DNA from: CAIMUX01 sp964473865
GTDB lineage: Bacteria; Eisenbacteria; RBG-16-71-46; CAIMUX01
Assembly: GCA_964473865.1 (NCBI GenBank)
Contig: CAYYQN010000018.1
Location: 22,412 to 86,411 of the forward strand
Length of the DNA: 64,000 bases
Reading direction: 5' to 3'
This document shows, one piece after another, positions 29,701 to 39,200 of this stretch (positions are counted from its first letter, which is position 1; every line of letters starts with the position of its first letter). The translations under genes were made by a program, and so were the position numbers. The notes beneath the pieces are model-generated. The model made no database searches, had not been told where the DNA came from, and saw only the letters and a list, made by a program, of their open reading frames with translations.

Positions 29701-31542
29701 GCAGACTCGGGCGGCCTCGCTCGGGGCACCGCTTTCGGTGACCGTCACCACCACCGAGTTTGCACCCACCGGGAGGGAAGATGGATAGCCGGCAGCCAGC
29801 GGAGCGGGGAAGCCGGTCCAGACGCGGACCGCCGAGTCGCCCATCAGGGTGTTCCAGTAAGAGAAGTACGTCACCGCGTTGGCGTTGTTGGCCCAGTAGT
29901 TCACGTAGAGTTCGTACTTGCCGCGGGTGTGCGCCGCCCCCATCTCCCACTGGTTCTCGTAGAGGAGTCCCTGGAACGTGCCCAAGGTGTAGCAGTTGTT
30001 GAACCGGGTGTGGGTCCCGGTGGTCGCCGTCCCCACACAACCGATGGCGGCCTTGGGGTTGGCCGGGGTTCCGGCCCGCAGGAACTGCTCGCTCCGCGCC
30101 GTGCCGCCGGCCCAGGTGCCGGTCCCGCAGGTGCTGATGAGGGCGAAGTGGAGCTTGTGGTAGTTGGTCAAGGCGTTCGTGTAGGAGTTGGTCCAGCCGC
30201 TCATCCCGGCGATGCCCCGGTAGCAGAAGATGGTGTCGCCGCGGTTGAGCGCCGTGGTCATCTGGCTGACAAACGGATCCGCGAACACGGTGTCGATCTG
30301 GGTGTATTCCAGTTGCCGCAGGCGCGTCTTGATCCATTGCTGCACCTGGACCGTGCTGTAGCCAGATTCGACCGGGTCGCCCACCAGGCAGGCGCGGGTG
30401 AACCAGTTGGGGTCCGCGGCGAGGTAGGGGGTCGCCTCGTAGTTCACGCTCTTGGCCACGATCACTTCCAACTCGGTGAGGCTGCTGAACGAGAGCCGCC
30501 CCAGGTGCACGTCGCTCAACACGTCCCCACCCGCGAGCTGGCTGTAGGGGTGGTCGCCCTCCCCGCCGTAGCCGGAGACACTCTCGTAGAAGGTGGGAAT
30601 GACGTAGCTGCCGCTCGCGTCTCCGGCAAACACCACATGCTCCAACGGCGGCGACCAGGTGTTGTAGATGTTCTGGATGTAGGTCTTGATCGAGTTGCTG
30701 GTGGTTCCGGTCTCCGCCGTGGTGGCCAGCTTCACCGTGTACCCCTCCCGCTGCCGCCACTCCACCAGAGGCTGCAAACGAGCGATTACGGCCGCGTCGT
30801 TCTGGCAGATCAGCAGCCAGGTGCCCAGACCCACCTGCGTGCCGTTCCGCTTGGAGGCCCCGCCCGACGGCGCGTAGTTCACCACCAACGATCGATACAG
30901 CCGGTCGAAACTCTCCGGTATGAACTCGCTGGTCCGAGACAGGGGGTTGACCGGGTCCTGCCCCGTGAACTCGACCCGCACCTTCACCTGGCGGCTCACC
31001 CGCAGCACCTTCCGCGCAGCATCGTAGCGCACCGGACGGAACGTCACCGGCACTACGCGCAGGTCTCGGGCGATGGCCGGCGATCCCACGGCCGCCCCCG
31101 GAGCCTCGCTGAACCCCTCGCGCGCATAGGCGGAGGCGTCGAAGGAGAACTCCGTGCCCTCCTCCGACTGAACCGGGAACAGGGTGACCCCTGGTATGTC
31201 TTCGTCTTCGAGCGAGGTAGCCGTGACCGTCACTCCCGACTCCGCCGGGATCTCCACCAGCTTCGCAAGGGTCGGAATCCCCGGCTGGCCGATCTCGCCC
31301 TCCAAGGCCCCGCCCGGAATGGTGATGCTCTGAAACTCCCGCCCGTCCACGGTCAGCGTCTCCGTGCTCAGGGCCGGAAGGTCCAGCAGCATGTCCACGC
31401 CGGACCGGTCGCTGGACAAGACCCGCACCTGGGGGACGTCTTCGGGCCCGGCCAATTCGGCGGGCACCATCCGTGTGGCGGCAAGAGCAGGCCCGGCGGC
31501 CGAGAAAAGCGCGACCAGACCAACGGCTAGGACCCTGCGCAT
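26704..31542 (-). CDS. C25 (gingipain-type) family protein with CARDB modules and FlgD-like C-terminus
   Basis: 1,612 residues. The signal peptide ends at residue ~21 (MRRVLAVGLVALFSAAGPAL). Residues ~25-230 match the C25 propeptide (GQPGIPTLAKLVEIP, RPVRYDAARKVLRVSRQVKV). Residues ~240-600 are the caspase-like C25 fold (GTWLLICQNDAAVIARLQPL, LEHVVFAGDASGSYVIPT, DVLSDVHLGRLSFSS). The nucleophile position is filled (Cys472 in ALISTCGTGTW), but the expected Y.GHG-type histidine region reads FCYRGIAGMSGW, with Ile444 where His would stand. CARDB-like domains follow (NPGETIQLKVQLKNFG, DPGETLELSVNLRNNG), then a carboxypeptidase-regulatory-like domain (~1,140-1,215). The end is FlgD-like (FDAAGRMVRQL ... 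WDGRDDSG ... GIYFYRLDS). Extracellular; protease activity is uncertain because of the missing His. Confidence 0.85.
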   Translation of the reverse strand: MRRVLAVGLVALFSAAGPALAATRMVPAELAGPEDVPQVRVLSSDRSGVDMLLDLPALSTETLTVDGREFQSITIPGGALEGEIGQPGIPTLAKLVEIPAESGVTVTATSLEDEDIPGVTLFPVQSEEGTEFSFDASAYAREGFSEAPGAAVGSPAIARDLRVVPVTFRPVRYDAARKVLRVSRQVKVRVEFTGQDPVNPLSRTSEFIPESFDRLYRSLVVNYAPSGGASKRNGTQVGLGTWLLICQNDAAVIARLQPLVEWRQREGYTVKLATTAETGTTSNSIKTYIQNIYNTWSPPLEHVVFAGDASGSYVIPTFYESVSGYGGEGDHPYSQLAGGDVLSDVHLGRLSFSSLTELEVIVAKSVNYEATPYLAADPNWFTRACLVGDPVESGYSTVQVQQWIKTRLRQLEYTQIDTVFADPFVSQMTTALNRGDTIFCYRGIAGMSGWTNSYTNALTNYHKLHFALISTCGTGTWAGGTARSEQFLRAGTPANPKAAIGCVGTATTGTHTRFNNCYTLGTFQGLLYENQWEMGAAHTRGKYELYVNYWANNANAVTYFSYWNTLMGDSAVRVWTGFPAPLAAGYPSSLPVGANSVVVTVTESGAPSEAARVCLWKGAETFCSGLTDAAGQVELPVNAATAGIMKLTVTKHNRQPVLADVPVAAADLFVGYQASTVDDDNSGDSQGNGDGVVNPGETIQLKVQLKNFGAQPAGSVTATLTTEDPYVTIAGASEPFGTIASGASAWSIGDYDFTVSYAAPDSHVVRFGLDVVSGSDQWHSLIDVPVVSADFKALSTTLYNAGNGILDPGETLELSVNLRNNGGADATTVTGDLTSLSPWVNVLDGFGSFGSVAIASTSENTGDRFTVRADGGAYQGHLAMFRLVATFNGGAVDTTEFALTVGACTSDDPFGPDHYGYYAFDNTDISYPEAPEYSWVEIDPNQGGSGTQVALGDYGDYQDKSRGVDLPFPFRFYGTEFTRATICSNGWLAMGDTYLTDYRNWYLPGAGCPQNLIATFWDDLQEVGSPAGHVYQKYDAANNRWIVEWSRMHNVTGGTVTAQAILLDPAYYETPSGDGIIIFQYSSVALTDALDGYTTVGIQNWDHTDAITYTYFNNYPAGAAPLVAGRAIKFAPVAAQPTGSIQGTVRNASHDLDPLPDAVVTLRGFSRTFSSGPEGTYGGIVPPGTYTAVCNLAGFAPDSISGVLITAAETTTVDFQLDDIAGPTISGVTDIVSTTDVAGPYAIDATVYDPSGLGPVVLCYRRNSGVWVQLPMTLDGGVWHAAIPGVSEGNQIDYYVRAEDSLGLVSLDPAGAPDTFYSFYVTTLAYAYNGEDPAAPGWQIGMSGDHATAGIWIRDDPVGTWYGLQPIQPEDDHTPAPGVKCFVTGNGAAGGPPGDGDVDAGCTTLRSPVFDLSTATWAAVRYWRFWGEGGEPSDDQFAVDVSADGGATWVALERIPDAMTAWGEGVFDLTPVITLTSQVVFRFQACDLVQPNLVEAAVDDFSIEVFTPELTGVVATPTPSSVFALEPGRPNPFTGNTTLAFSLDREGPARLAVFDAAGRMVRQLLNTTVAAGPHTLAWDGRDDSGARLPSGIYFYRLDSENHHRVEKLLRLK

Positions 31543-31894
31543 GTACTCCTCCCTGAATCGATTCCGAGTGTCGGCGTGGCAGGCATGTGGTGCATCGTGT
31601 GGGACCCCAAACCCGGGGAGACGTAGGAACAGGAGGATTATACACCCGGACGGCGATGCATGCTATCGCAGGTGGGAGGTCCGCACCGCCAGTCCTGACG
31701 GGCAAGGGCCGCCCGGCGGGTGCTTGCGCGAGAAACGGCGCGGGACGGCGCCGACCACGGCAGGCCCGCAGCCCGGGGAGTGGATGCGCGAGCGTCGTCG
31801 TGAGATACGGTGCGGCCGCCCCCTCACTGGAGGAGGCGGCCGTTCTTTCGCAGGGCGCTGAAGCATCCAGCCAGCCGGAGAGGGTCGTTCCGTA
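31543..31894. other. Intergenic region with GC-rich hairpin
   Basis: About 350 bases between the LVIVD gene end and the C25 gene start, both on the minus strand. CGGCCGCC (31813-31820) pairs with GGCGGCCG (31835-31842); the plus side continues with TTCTTT, the minus side has no U-tract. It could be a factor-dependent terminator for the LVIVD gene. No coding frame is supported. Confidence 0.4.
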
Positions 31895-34129
31895 TCATCT
31901 GATGACGACGAGACGCTCGGTTCGGGCCTGGCTCTTCGCCGCCGCCCGGATCAGATAGACCCCGGCCGGCACCAGTCGGCCTGCCTGATCGCGACCATCC
32001 CACCACAGGTCGTGGGTGCCCGTATCCGCGACTCCTCCGGTCAGGTCCCGGACCAGGCGACCCGCCGGGTCGAACAGTCTCACGTCAACCATCGCGTCTT
32101 CCGCCGGCCCCAGCCGGATCGCCGTACGGCCGGTGCTGGGGTTCGGAAACGCCAGAGGACGCCAGACCACTGCCTGATCCTCTGGTCCGGGCACGTCGGA
32201 GGTGGCGTCACACTGAGGCGTGATCAGCTGCAGTCCGGCGGAGCCGTCGGCTAGGCCCACGATCTCTCCGCCGAGGGCAATTCCCGTGGCCTCACCTGGC
32301 GTGGGGATCCAACCCACCGTCTCCGGAGCGAGAGGATTCGAGACATTGACTACCAGTAGCCCCGCGGTCCCGTCCGCCACATACGCGTAGCTGCCGTCCG
32401 CCTCCACCCATCGGGCGTTGCCCGGGGTGGCCAGGGTGGCCACAATCACAGGGCTGCTCGGGTCTTGGACGTCGATCACCCGCAGATCTCCGTCGGTCAC
32501 GTACGCATGGTGACCCAACACGGCCACACTGTAGGCCGCGCCCGGCGTTGCGGCCCCGCCCAGAAGTTGCGGCGTCTGCGGGTCGCCTATGTCGACGACG
32601 CGCAGACCCATGTTTCCGTCCGCAACGTAGGCATACGAGCCCGACACGGCGACGCCGTAGGCAAGCCCGGGAGTGTCTACCGCGCCGGCGACCGATGGAT
32701 CGGCGGGGTCCGTGGCATTGACGATCCGGAGGCCGTAGTTCAAATTGGCCAGATAGACATACGAACCCGACAGGGCGACGTCCGAGCTCGTTCCGAGAAG
32801 CGACACGGCGGCTGCAATCTGCGGATGCGCGGGGTCCGTGATATCGCAGATCTGGAGGTCGCCGCTCCAATCCGCCACGAACGCATGCGTGGCGCTCACG
32901 GCCACGGCACAGGCAGAACCGGGAGTGTCCACCGTTCCCAGGATGGAAGGCATCGGGGCAGAGTCGGGGTCGATCACCTGGAGTCCGGCAGCTCCGTCCG
33001 CAACGTAGGCCAGACCGCGCAGCGCCACGCCGGATGCCGAACCCGGGGTGTCGACCGCGCCGACGATGGTCGGTACGTCGGGCGTGCTGAGCTCGAAGAC
33101 CTCGAGGCCGGCGCTCTTCGCGGCCACAAAGGCGCGGTCTCCCAGCACCATGACCTCCCGAGGGCTGTCGGCGGTGCCGCGCTCACCGACAACCGAGGGG
33201 GAGGTCGGGTCGCTGATATCAATGATGGTCATGGATCCGTGGAGAACATAGGCATAGCCGTCTGCGACCGTCACCCCGTCGACCGAGCCCGGCAGCTCCA
33301 CCTCACCCACAAGCTGGGGAAGGGGATCCGCGATGTCGTACACCAGGAGACCATTCTCCCAGTCGGTCACGAAGGCGTAATCCCCCGCGATATCCAGGGC
33401 GTACGCCCGTGAGGGAACCGGCACGACGGCGACGATCGAGGGGTTCTGGGGATCGCTGACATCCGCCACTACGAGTCCGCTGTACCGGTCAGCGAGGTAG
33501 AGATAGGCACCCTTCAGAGCCATGTCGTAGGTTTGCTCCGGCGTGTCGAGGGTGCTGATGACCTGGGGGTTCCCGGGATCGCTGACATCGAAGATCCGCA
33601 GTCCGCCCGCCTGTTCGGCGACGTAGGCGAATCCTTCGGACAGGGCCAGGCGGCAGGCAAACCACTCCGACGGAGCGCGGCTCACCAGGAAGGGATGTTC
33701 CGGGTCCGAGACATCGACGATCTGCAGCCCATCGAATCCGGCCGCGACATAGGCCAATGATCCGGAGACGACAACGGCCATGGCCTGGCCTGGGGCGGGG
33801 GCAGTGCTTTGCAGCACCGGATGCTCCGGATCCTGGACATCGACCAGCACCAGTCCGTTGTATTCATCGGCGATGTAGGCCTGTGTGCCCTCCACCGCCA
33901 CCCCGTACGATGTCCCCGGGGTGTCCAGCTCGCCAATCGGGAGGTAGTACCGGGGATAGTCGATGCACCCGGCCCGAGAGTCGCCCGGCATCAGCAGCAT
34001 GACGAGGGCTGCCAGTGTCAGAAGGGCGCCCACTCCGGCGCGTCCGAGGCCCTCCGGCCGGCGGCAGCCTTCAGTCCAGAGACCGCGATGGGAAGAAGTC
34101 GAGAAGCCGGGGCGGGTCGAGGTCAACAT
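31895..34129 (-). CDS. Secreted LVIVD-repeat beta-propeller protein with FlgD-like C-terminus
   Basis: 744 residues. The ATG at 34129 is chosen because AAAGGAGCTCGTGCC precedes it; 22 codons upstream in frame lack such a site. The signal peptide is GVGALLTLAALVMLLMPGDS (end near SRAG). The mature chain opens with C-I-D-Y and then carries about 14 LVIVD repeats of ~43 residues (GLQIVDVSDPEHPFLVS, GLVVADVSDPQNPSIVA, GLRVVDIGDPQTPQLLG, GLLVVNVSNPLAPETVG). These fold as beta-propellers. A lone Cys (TPQC) closes the repeat region. The C-terminus is FlgD-like (FDPAGRLVRDL ... WWDGRDQAG ... GVYLIRA). Paralogues are at 52203-54515 and 59059-61257. Role unknown; a surface binding or adhesion scaffold is likely. 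Confidence 0.9.
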   Translation of the reverse strand: MLTSTRPGFSTSSHRGLWTEGCRRPEGLGRAGVGALLTLAALVMLLMPGDSRAGCIDYPRYYLPIGELDTPGTSYGVAVEGTQAYIADEYNGLVLVDVQDPEHPVLQSTAPAPGQAMAVVVSGSLAYVAAGFDGLQIVDVSDPEHPFLVSRAPSEWFACRLALSEGFAYVAEQAGGLRIFDVSDPGNPQVISTLDTPEQTYDMALKGAYLYLADRYSGLVVADVSDPQNPSIVAVVPVPSRAYALDIAGDYAFVTDWENGLLVYDIADPLPQLVGEVELPGSVDGVTVADGYAYVLHGSMTIIDISDPTSPSVVGERGTADSPREVMVLGDRAFVAAKSAGLEVFELSTPDVPTIVGAVDTPGSASGVALRGLAYVADGAAGLQVIDPDSAPMPSILGTVDTPGSACAVAVSATHAFVADWSGDLQICDITDPAHPQIAAAVSLLGTSSDVALSGSYVYLANLNYGLRIVNATDPADPSVAGAVDTPGLAYGVAVSGSYAYVADGNMGLRVVDIGDPQTPQLLGGAATPGAAYSVAVLGHHAYVTDGDLRVIDVQDPSSPVIVATLATPGNARWVEADGSYAYVADGTAGLLVVNVSNPLAPETVGWIPTPGEATGIALGGEIVGLADGSAGLQLITPQCDATSDVPGPEDQAVVWRPLAFPNPSTGRTAIRLGPAEDAMVDVRLFDPAGRLVRDLTGGVADTGTHDLWWDGRDQAGRLVPAGVYLIRAAAKSQARTERLVVIR

Positions 34130-34604
34130 GGCACGAGCTCCTTTCTCCGTCACCAACCCCGTTCGCCAAGAACAGACTGCACCCCGAAGTGCCCACAACG
34201 TTGCAGATCACCGGAACCGGGAGAGGACGCCTGCCGGGCGCGACCCTCCCCACGCCGGGATCATACCAGATCTCGCGGGCGTCTTCACGGCCAAACGCCC
34301 ATGCCGGAGCGGGTGTCTGCGCGACCGAACGCCTATGCCGGGAGCGAGGTGAACGCACGAATCCGGTCTTCACAATCGCTCGAACCGGGCGACACAGACC
34401 GCAGGCTGCGTGTGGAGCCAATGGTTGGAATCGAATCTGCCTGGGTCTGGGTACCCGCGTCAGTCCTCTCCCGAGAACGAGAGACGTTCGTTGCCGTGGT
34501 TCGTGAGGTTCACAGACCGCGATCTGAACGTGCATGAAGGGAGGATCTGGCCGCCCGCAATTGGAGGTCGTCCCAGTGTATTCGCGGCGAAGGACTGCCG
34601 GACC

Positions 34605-34780
34605 AGGGCCGGCCCAGAGCCTGCGCAACGAACCCCCGAAAGATCTGGCCGAGGAGGCGAGACTTCTTCAACTCCGCTTCGCTCTCGATCCCAAGCGGAT
34701 GGCAGGCGAGTCCGGAATCGGCGACACAGATCCGGGCTGCCTTGACCAGCCTGTTGCCCAGACTCTCGAAGAAGAGCGGG
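34605..34780 (-). pseudogene. Remnant of a DUF4143-type AAA ATPase (C-terminal fragment)
   Basis: Reading minus from 34780 gives PLFFESLGNRLVKAARICV, then ADSGLACHPLGIESEAELKK and LLGQIFRGFVAQAL. This is the typical C-terminal DUF4143 core of ATP-binding proteins often found in toxin/antitoxin-like or mobile contexts (pattern KRLVK..K.Y..D.GL...LGI, then G..FE.FV). Upstream, RRLVPCAAAFPRCWP continues the similarity only in a different frame, so a frameshift lies near 34782. The AAA domain and the end of DUF4143 are missing. It is a decayed gene. Confidence 0.6.
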
Positions 34781-34917
34781 CCAACACCTCGGGAAAGCCG
34801 CCGCGCACGGGACCAGCCTTCGGCGTCTCCTGCACGGACATGGGCAGAGGTCGGAGGACCGCCTCTCGGTGGGGCATGGCCCGGTCATCAGCATCCGGCG
34901 GCCCGGCCCCGAGCCGC

Positions 34918-34978
34918 CATGCCGAACTCGGCCCGGTCCAAGTTCCGTCGGCATTCAGACCTCGACGGCGTTCCTTGA
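34918..34978 (-). repeat. Dispersed ~60-bp repeat, copy 1 of 3
   Basis: Related to 50715-50775 and 54694-54757 (shared CCGAACTC, GGTCCAAGTTCCG, CTCGACGGCGTTCC blocks). Read on the minus strand all three give a peptide of the form GTPS....RRN.D.AE.G.A. It is the most diverged copy. Confidence 0.5.
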
Positions 34979-35060
34979 GCCGTGGCGGGAAGCCGCCCGC
35001 GCCGTGCGTAGCATGATGGTTCGCCCGGGGCGGCAGTCCCGGTGATTGGGAGACTCTCGG

Positions 35061-35678
35061 TCAGGACGAGCGCCTGCGCCCCCAGAGACCGGCCGCCACG
35101 CCAACCAGGCCCAGGCCGAGCAGGGCGAGGCTTCCCGGCTCCGGCACCGGAGGGCGGGGCTCGTCCGTCAGCAAGTGCAGCTCGATCCCGCTGTTGTAGT
35201 AGTGGCAGTCCGGATCGAATCCAAGACCGAGGTTGCCGTCCGCCGCATAGTCATTGATTGTCTCGAGTTCCGTCTCGTCGAAGTGGTACGTGATGTCCGC
35301 GCGATTGGCGTAGCCCTCAGGCAGATCCGCGAACTCGTTGAGCAGGATCTGCTCTTGGGTGTACCGAGGCGGGGCGAACCACGTACCGCTCGCTTCGTAG
35401 TCGGTGCCCGAGCGCAGCCCCAGGGGCGATTGCTGCAGCAGATGCAGCCATAGCCGGTCGTTGGGTTCATTGGTCCAGTTGTAGATATCGTGGAACACCA
35501 CCGAGGCTGCGGTGACGATCTGGCCCTCCGGCACGGTCCAGTTGATTCCCCACCGGAAGTACTTCTCGTGGGGCAGGTCTTGCAGGTCGCTGTCAGACGG
35601 AGTGAGGACGATGGCGTAACTCGAAGTAGAAAACAACATTAGGACCGCCAGGGTCAAGAACGTCGCGACTCGGTTCAC
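35061..35678 (-). CDS. PEP-CTERM sorted secreted protein
   Basis: 205 residues from a GTG at 35678, chosen because AAAGGAGCACAAC stands just before it and the signal peptide begins there (NRVATFLTLAVLMLFSTSSY, cleavage after YA). The C-terminus is a textbook PEP-CTERM signal: PVPEPGSLALLGLGLVGVAA, a short hydrophobic helix, then GRRRSS. In known systems an exosortase cleaves at PEP and attaches the protein to the cell surface or releases it. The middle (~150 residues, two Asn-Trp-rich strands, DPDCHYYNSGIELHLL) resembles PEP-CTERM beta-sandwich proteins without a named activity. A strong sigma70-like promoter is 150-180 bases upstream. Confidence 0.88.
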   Translation of the reverse strand: MNRVATFLTLAVLMLFSTSSYAIVLTPSDSDLQDLPHEKYFRWGINWTVPEGQIVTAASVVFHDIYNWTNEPNDRLWLHLLQQSPLGLRSGTDYEASGTWFAPPRYTQEQILLNEFADLPEGYANRADITYHFDETELETINDYAADGNLGLGFDPDCHYYNSGIELHLLTDEPRPPVPEPGSLALLGLGLVGVAAGLWGRRRSS

Positions 35679-35827
35679 GTTGTGCTCCTTTCCTTTCTGC
35701 ATTGTCCTGGCGTCTCCCGGTGCCCGGCGGCAAGGAGTCGTGTGCCCGAAGAGCCGCCGGAAGAAGGACCGAGGTTGCCCCAGCGTCCCGCTGAGGCAGC
35801 AACCGGGCGGCGGTTTGTTGGTACACA

Positions 35828-35857
35828 ATTCTACCGGTAATGATAGGCATTCGTCAA
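35828..35857 (-). promoter_or_regulatory. Sigma70-type promoter of the PEP-CTERM gene
   Basis: On the minus strand TTGACG (35857-35852), an 18-base spacer, then TAGAAT (35833-35828). Transcription would start near 35821, giving a leader of ~143 bases before the GTG at 35678. It is the best vegetative-type promoter match in the window. Confidence 0.6.
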
Positions 35858-36232
35858 CTATGTGATATGTTCTGCACTATGAGTAGCGCTCCTTCCCGGG
35901 CATCCCGTCAAGACGTAGATTGCGGCCGCAGGCTTGGAGGCCCGCTGGCATAGATGGCTTACAAATCAACGGGTTCCGTCATGGTACAGAGCAGCGCCGC
36001 AGGACCCGGGCGCTCTCCACGGATCTGAGAGAGGCCCGCATGAGCCGATTTCCAGTGCTGCAACCACTACCGAAGGGCTACCGGGGGCGTGGCGGAGATG
36101 GAGATCGTAGAGGAGATCTCAGATCCTCCTAACTGGAATTGCAGGTTGTAGTTAGTTCTGCTCCTGGCTCGATGGCGTCGCCGGAGTGTGCTGCGGCTCA
36201 GACGGTGATCGGTCACCCGGGCCGATCTCACG
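35858..36232. other. Intergenic region
   Basis: About 375 bases between the PEP-CTERM promoter and the end of the second kinase gene. It holds a small imperfect palindrome near 36112-36132 (AGGAGATCT / AGATCCTCCT) and nothing that looks coding. Confidence 0.45.
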
Positions 36233-39200
36233 TCACCCCCCGGATTCCCCTGCGATCACCGCATCCAGTTCCTGGGCCCGGCCTTGGCTCCAAAGCGCGT
36301 CGAAGCGGGCTGGCCCCAGGCGTTGGCGAAGTTCGCGCTGGCGTCTCTCCCATTCCACCTTCTCCCCTTCGCCGACTGGAATCCCCAGCGTTTCGTGGAG
36401 CGCCTCGGCCGTACCGTGCAGTCGGGCCGCTCGGTCGTCCTGACGCAGGAAGAACGCGGCCAGGCCGAGAGCGGTGAGAGCCGCCAGCAGGGTGACCTTC
36501 TCCCCCGACTCCCGGGCCAGATGCAGGGCCTCGAGAGCGTGGCGTCCCGCCTCCTCGTACCGACCTTCCGCCAGTTCGACATCGACCAGAGCCGAGAGCG
36601 AGGTCGCGAGCTGACGTCGTTGTCCGGCGCGCCGCAGGATGGAGATGCTCTCCGCGGCCAATGCTCGCGCCCGTTGGACCTCGCCGATCTGTACAAGGCT
36701 GTAGCTCAGGTTGCGCATGGCGACGGCGGCGTTCGTCTCATCTCCCAGCGTGCGCAGCAGAGGGATGGCCTGCTCGTAGTGCGGCACGGACTCGCGGTGG
36801 TTGCCGAGCCGGGTCTCCAGCACGCCGAGATTCACGGAGGAGGAGGCCACGCCCGCGTCGTTTCCTGCCGCCTCGTGCCCGGCCCGAGCTTCCGCCAGGG
36901 AGCGACGCGCCTCCTCCGGGTCTCCTCTCAGCTCTGCCAGGTAGCCGAGCGTGGACAGGGCCGCCGGCACCCACTCCGTATCTCCGGCCGCCCGGAGCAC
37001 CTGGAGGCCCTCGCAGGCCGACCGCCAGGCCTGCTCCAGCTCTCCGGTCGGCCACAGGACGGTTGCGGCAGCCACCAGACATCGGCCGCGCGCGGCGGTC
37101 ATGCCCGTCGCCGGGTTCAGGTGGGCGGTGAAGTGCGCGGCGCCCTCGCGGTAGTAGCCGCGGAGGAACCAGTACCGGCTGAGCGCCGTGCACAGGTTCA
37201 ACCCGATCTCCCGTGCTTCCGGCGACGAAGCCGCGCTTTCAAGGGCGCGGGCCAGCGCGATCCGCAGGTTATCCAGCTCCGCATCGAGCAGCTGCAGCGT
37301 CTCCTCCGAGTTTGGGCTGCGGAGTCTCGGCGCGGTCTCCTGCGCCAGGCGCAAGAACCACGCCTGGTGACGTTGCCGGAGACCGGTCTCTTCGCCCAGG
37401 TCCCGCAACCGATCCGCGGCGAAGACGTGGACCGTTTCCAGCAGCCGGTAGCGAGGCGTAGACGTTGCATCGAACTGGATCATCGACCGCCGGACAAGCG
37501 TCTCGAGTAGATCGACCACCGGAGTGTCTTCCGCCTCGCCCTCGCAGACCGCTTCCGCCGCTTCCAGCGTCCAACCGCCGGCGAACACGGAAACCCGCGC
37601 CAGGCAGCGCTGCTCCTCCGCGGAGAGAAGCCGATAGCTCCATTCGATCGAGGCGAGGATCGTCTGCCGGCGCGGAAGAATCGAGGCCTCGCGCCCGGCC
37701 ACGAGACGGAAACCCTCTTCCAGGCGGTCCGCGATCTGCTCGACCGTCAACGCTCCGGCGCGCGCCGCCGCAAGCTCGAGCGCGAGGGGCAGACCGTCCA
37801 GGCGCCGCACGATTCGCGCCAGCGCCGGCGCCATGGCGGGTGTGACCGCGAATCCCGGTCGTTGCTGGGAGGCGCGATCGACGAAGAGGCGAACCGCCTC
37901 CGACTCCAGGACCTCGAGCCCGGGAGCCTCCGGGCCGGCGCCAGGAAGCGACAGCGAGGGAACGCGCAGGGTTCGCTCGAAGGGAAGCTGGAGCGGCTCC
38001 CGGCTGGTCGCGAGGATGTGTACGCGCGCGGCCGCGGACACGATTACCTCCACCAGCTCTCGAACCGCGGGGAGCAGGTGTTCGCAGTTATCCAGGACCA
38101 CGAGGCCATCGTGATCGCGCAGATGATCGAGGACCTGCTCCAGCGCCGGTCGCTGCCTCGACTCGGCGATCCCCACCGCGCGGGCCACGGTTTGCGGCAG
38201 GAGGCCGGGATCCTGCAGGGCCTCCAGAGCCACCCAGACAGCGCCGTCGCGCGCGCTCGAGGCCGCCTCCTCCGCTGCTCGATGGGCCAGCCGCGTCTTT
38301 CCGCATCCGCCGGAACCGGTCAAGGTCACGAGCCTCGCCTCGAGCAGGAGCCGGCGCAGATCGAAGAGCTCCCGCCGGCGCCCGACCAGTCGCGAGGCAA
38401 AGACCGGTGGATCTCCGTGAATGGCTCCTCCCACCGCAGCCAGCTCGCCCTCGGCCGTCTCGTCTTCGCCGGTCACGCCCGAAGCGCGCAGAAACGAAGC
38501 GAGCTCCCGGGCGGAGTGAGGACGCGCGGCAGGGTCTCGCGCCAGGCACCGATCGATGCCGCGCGCCGCCGAGGCCGGAAGCTGTGGACGCAGTTCGCGC
38601 ACGGGGAGAACCTCTCGGCGCCGGTGCTTATCCATCAACTCTGACCAGCTGGAAGCGGTGACGGGATAGCGTCCGGTGGAGAGGCGGTAGAGGAGAACAC
38701 CCAAGGAGTAGAGATCGGACGCCACCGAGCCCGGGCCCCCTTCGAGCAGCTCCGGCGCCATCGCGATGGGGGTCCCCTGAGGGCTCGGGCCGAGCGCGCT
38801 CGGCCGGGCGGACGAGGTGGACCCCGCGCCGAAGTCCATCAGGATGGTCCGTCCGTTCTCCTCGCGCATCGCGTTGGCGGCCTTGATGTCTCCATGGAGG
38901 AGATCGGCGCGGTGGACCGCGTCGATCGCCGCGCACAGGTCGAGTCCGGTCCGGATCAGCTCCGCGGCTTCGAGTGGGCCGCGGGTGGCCAGGCGCTCCT
39001 CCAGGGTTTCTCCGCGGATGAAGTCCGTCCACATTCCGGCCCGCCCGTCGTGGACCTCGACCCCGTAGACGGAGAGGACATTCGGATGGCGGAGACGGGC
39101 CAGTCGCCGTGCCTCCTCGAGATGCACCTCGAAGGCAGCCGCCTCGGCTTCACCCGAGAACCGCCGGAGCTTCAGCGCCACCTCGCGATGCAGGACGGTA

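Larger units (their letters stand above)
34130..35060. other. Decayed region without an intact gene
   Basis: About 930 bases with short open frames on both strands but no intact gene. It contains a DUF4143 ATPase remnant (34605-34780) and one copy of a dispersed ~60-bp repeat (34918-34978). A short direct repeat also occurs: CAAACGCCCATGCCGGAGCG near 34292, with a near-copy CGAACGCCTATGCCGGGAGCG near 34328. The promoter of the LVIVD gene should be near 34140-34250 but is not evident. Confidence 0.55.

Noticed and set aside
28801..31530. 909-codon plus-strand open frame opposite the C25 gene
   Set aside because: Shadow frame; no signal peptide, motif or ribosome site, while the minus frame has C25, CARDB and FlgD-like domains.
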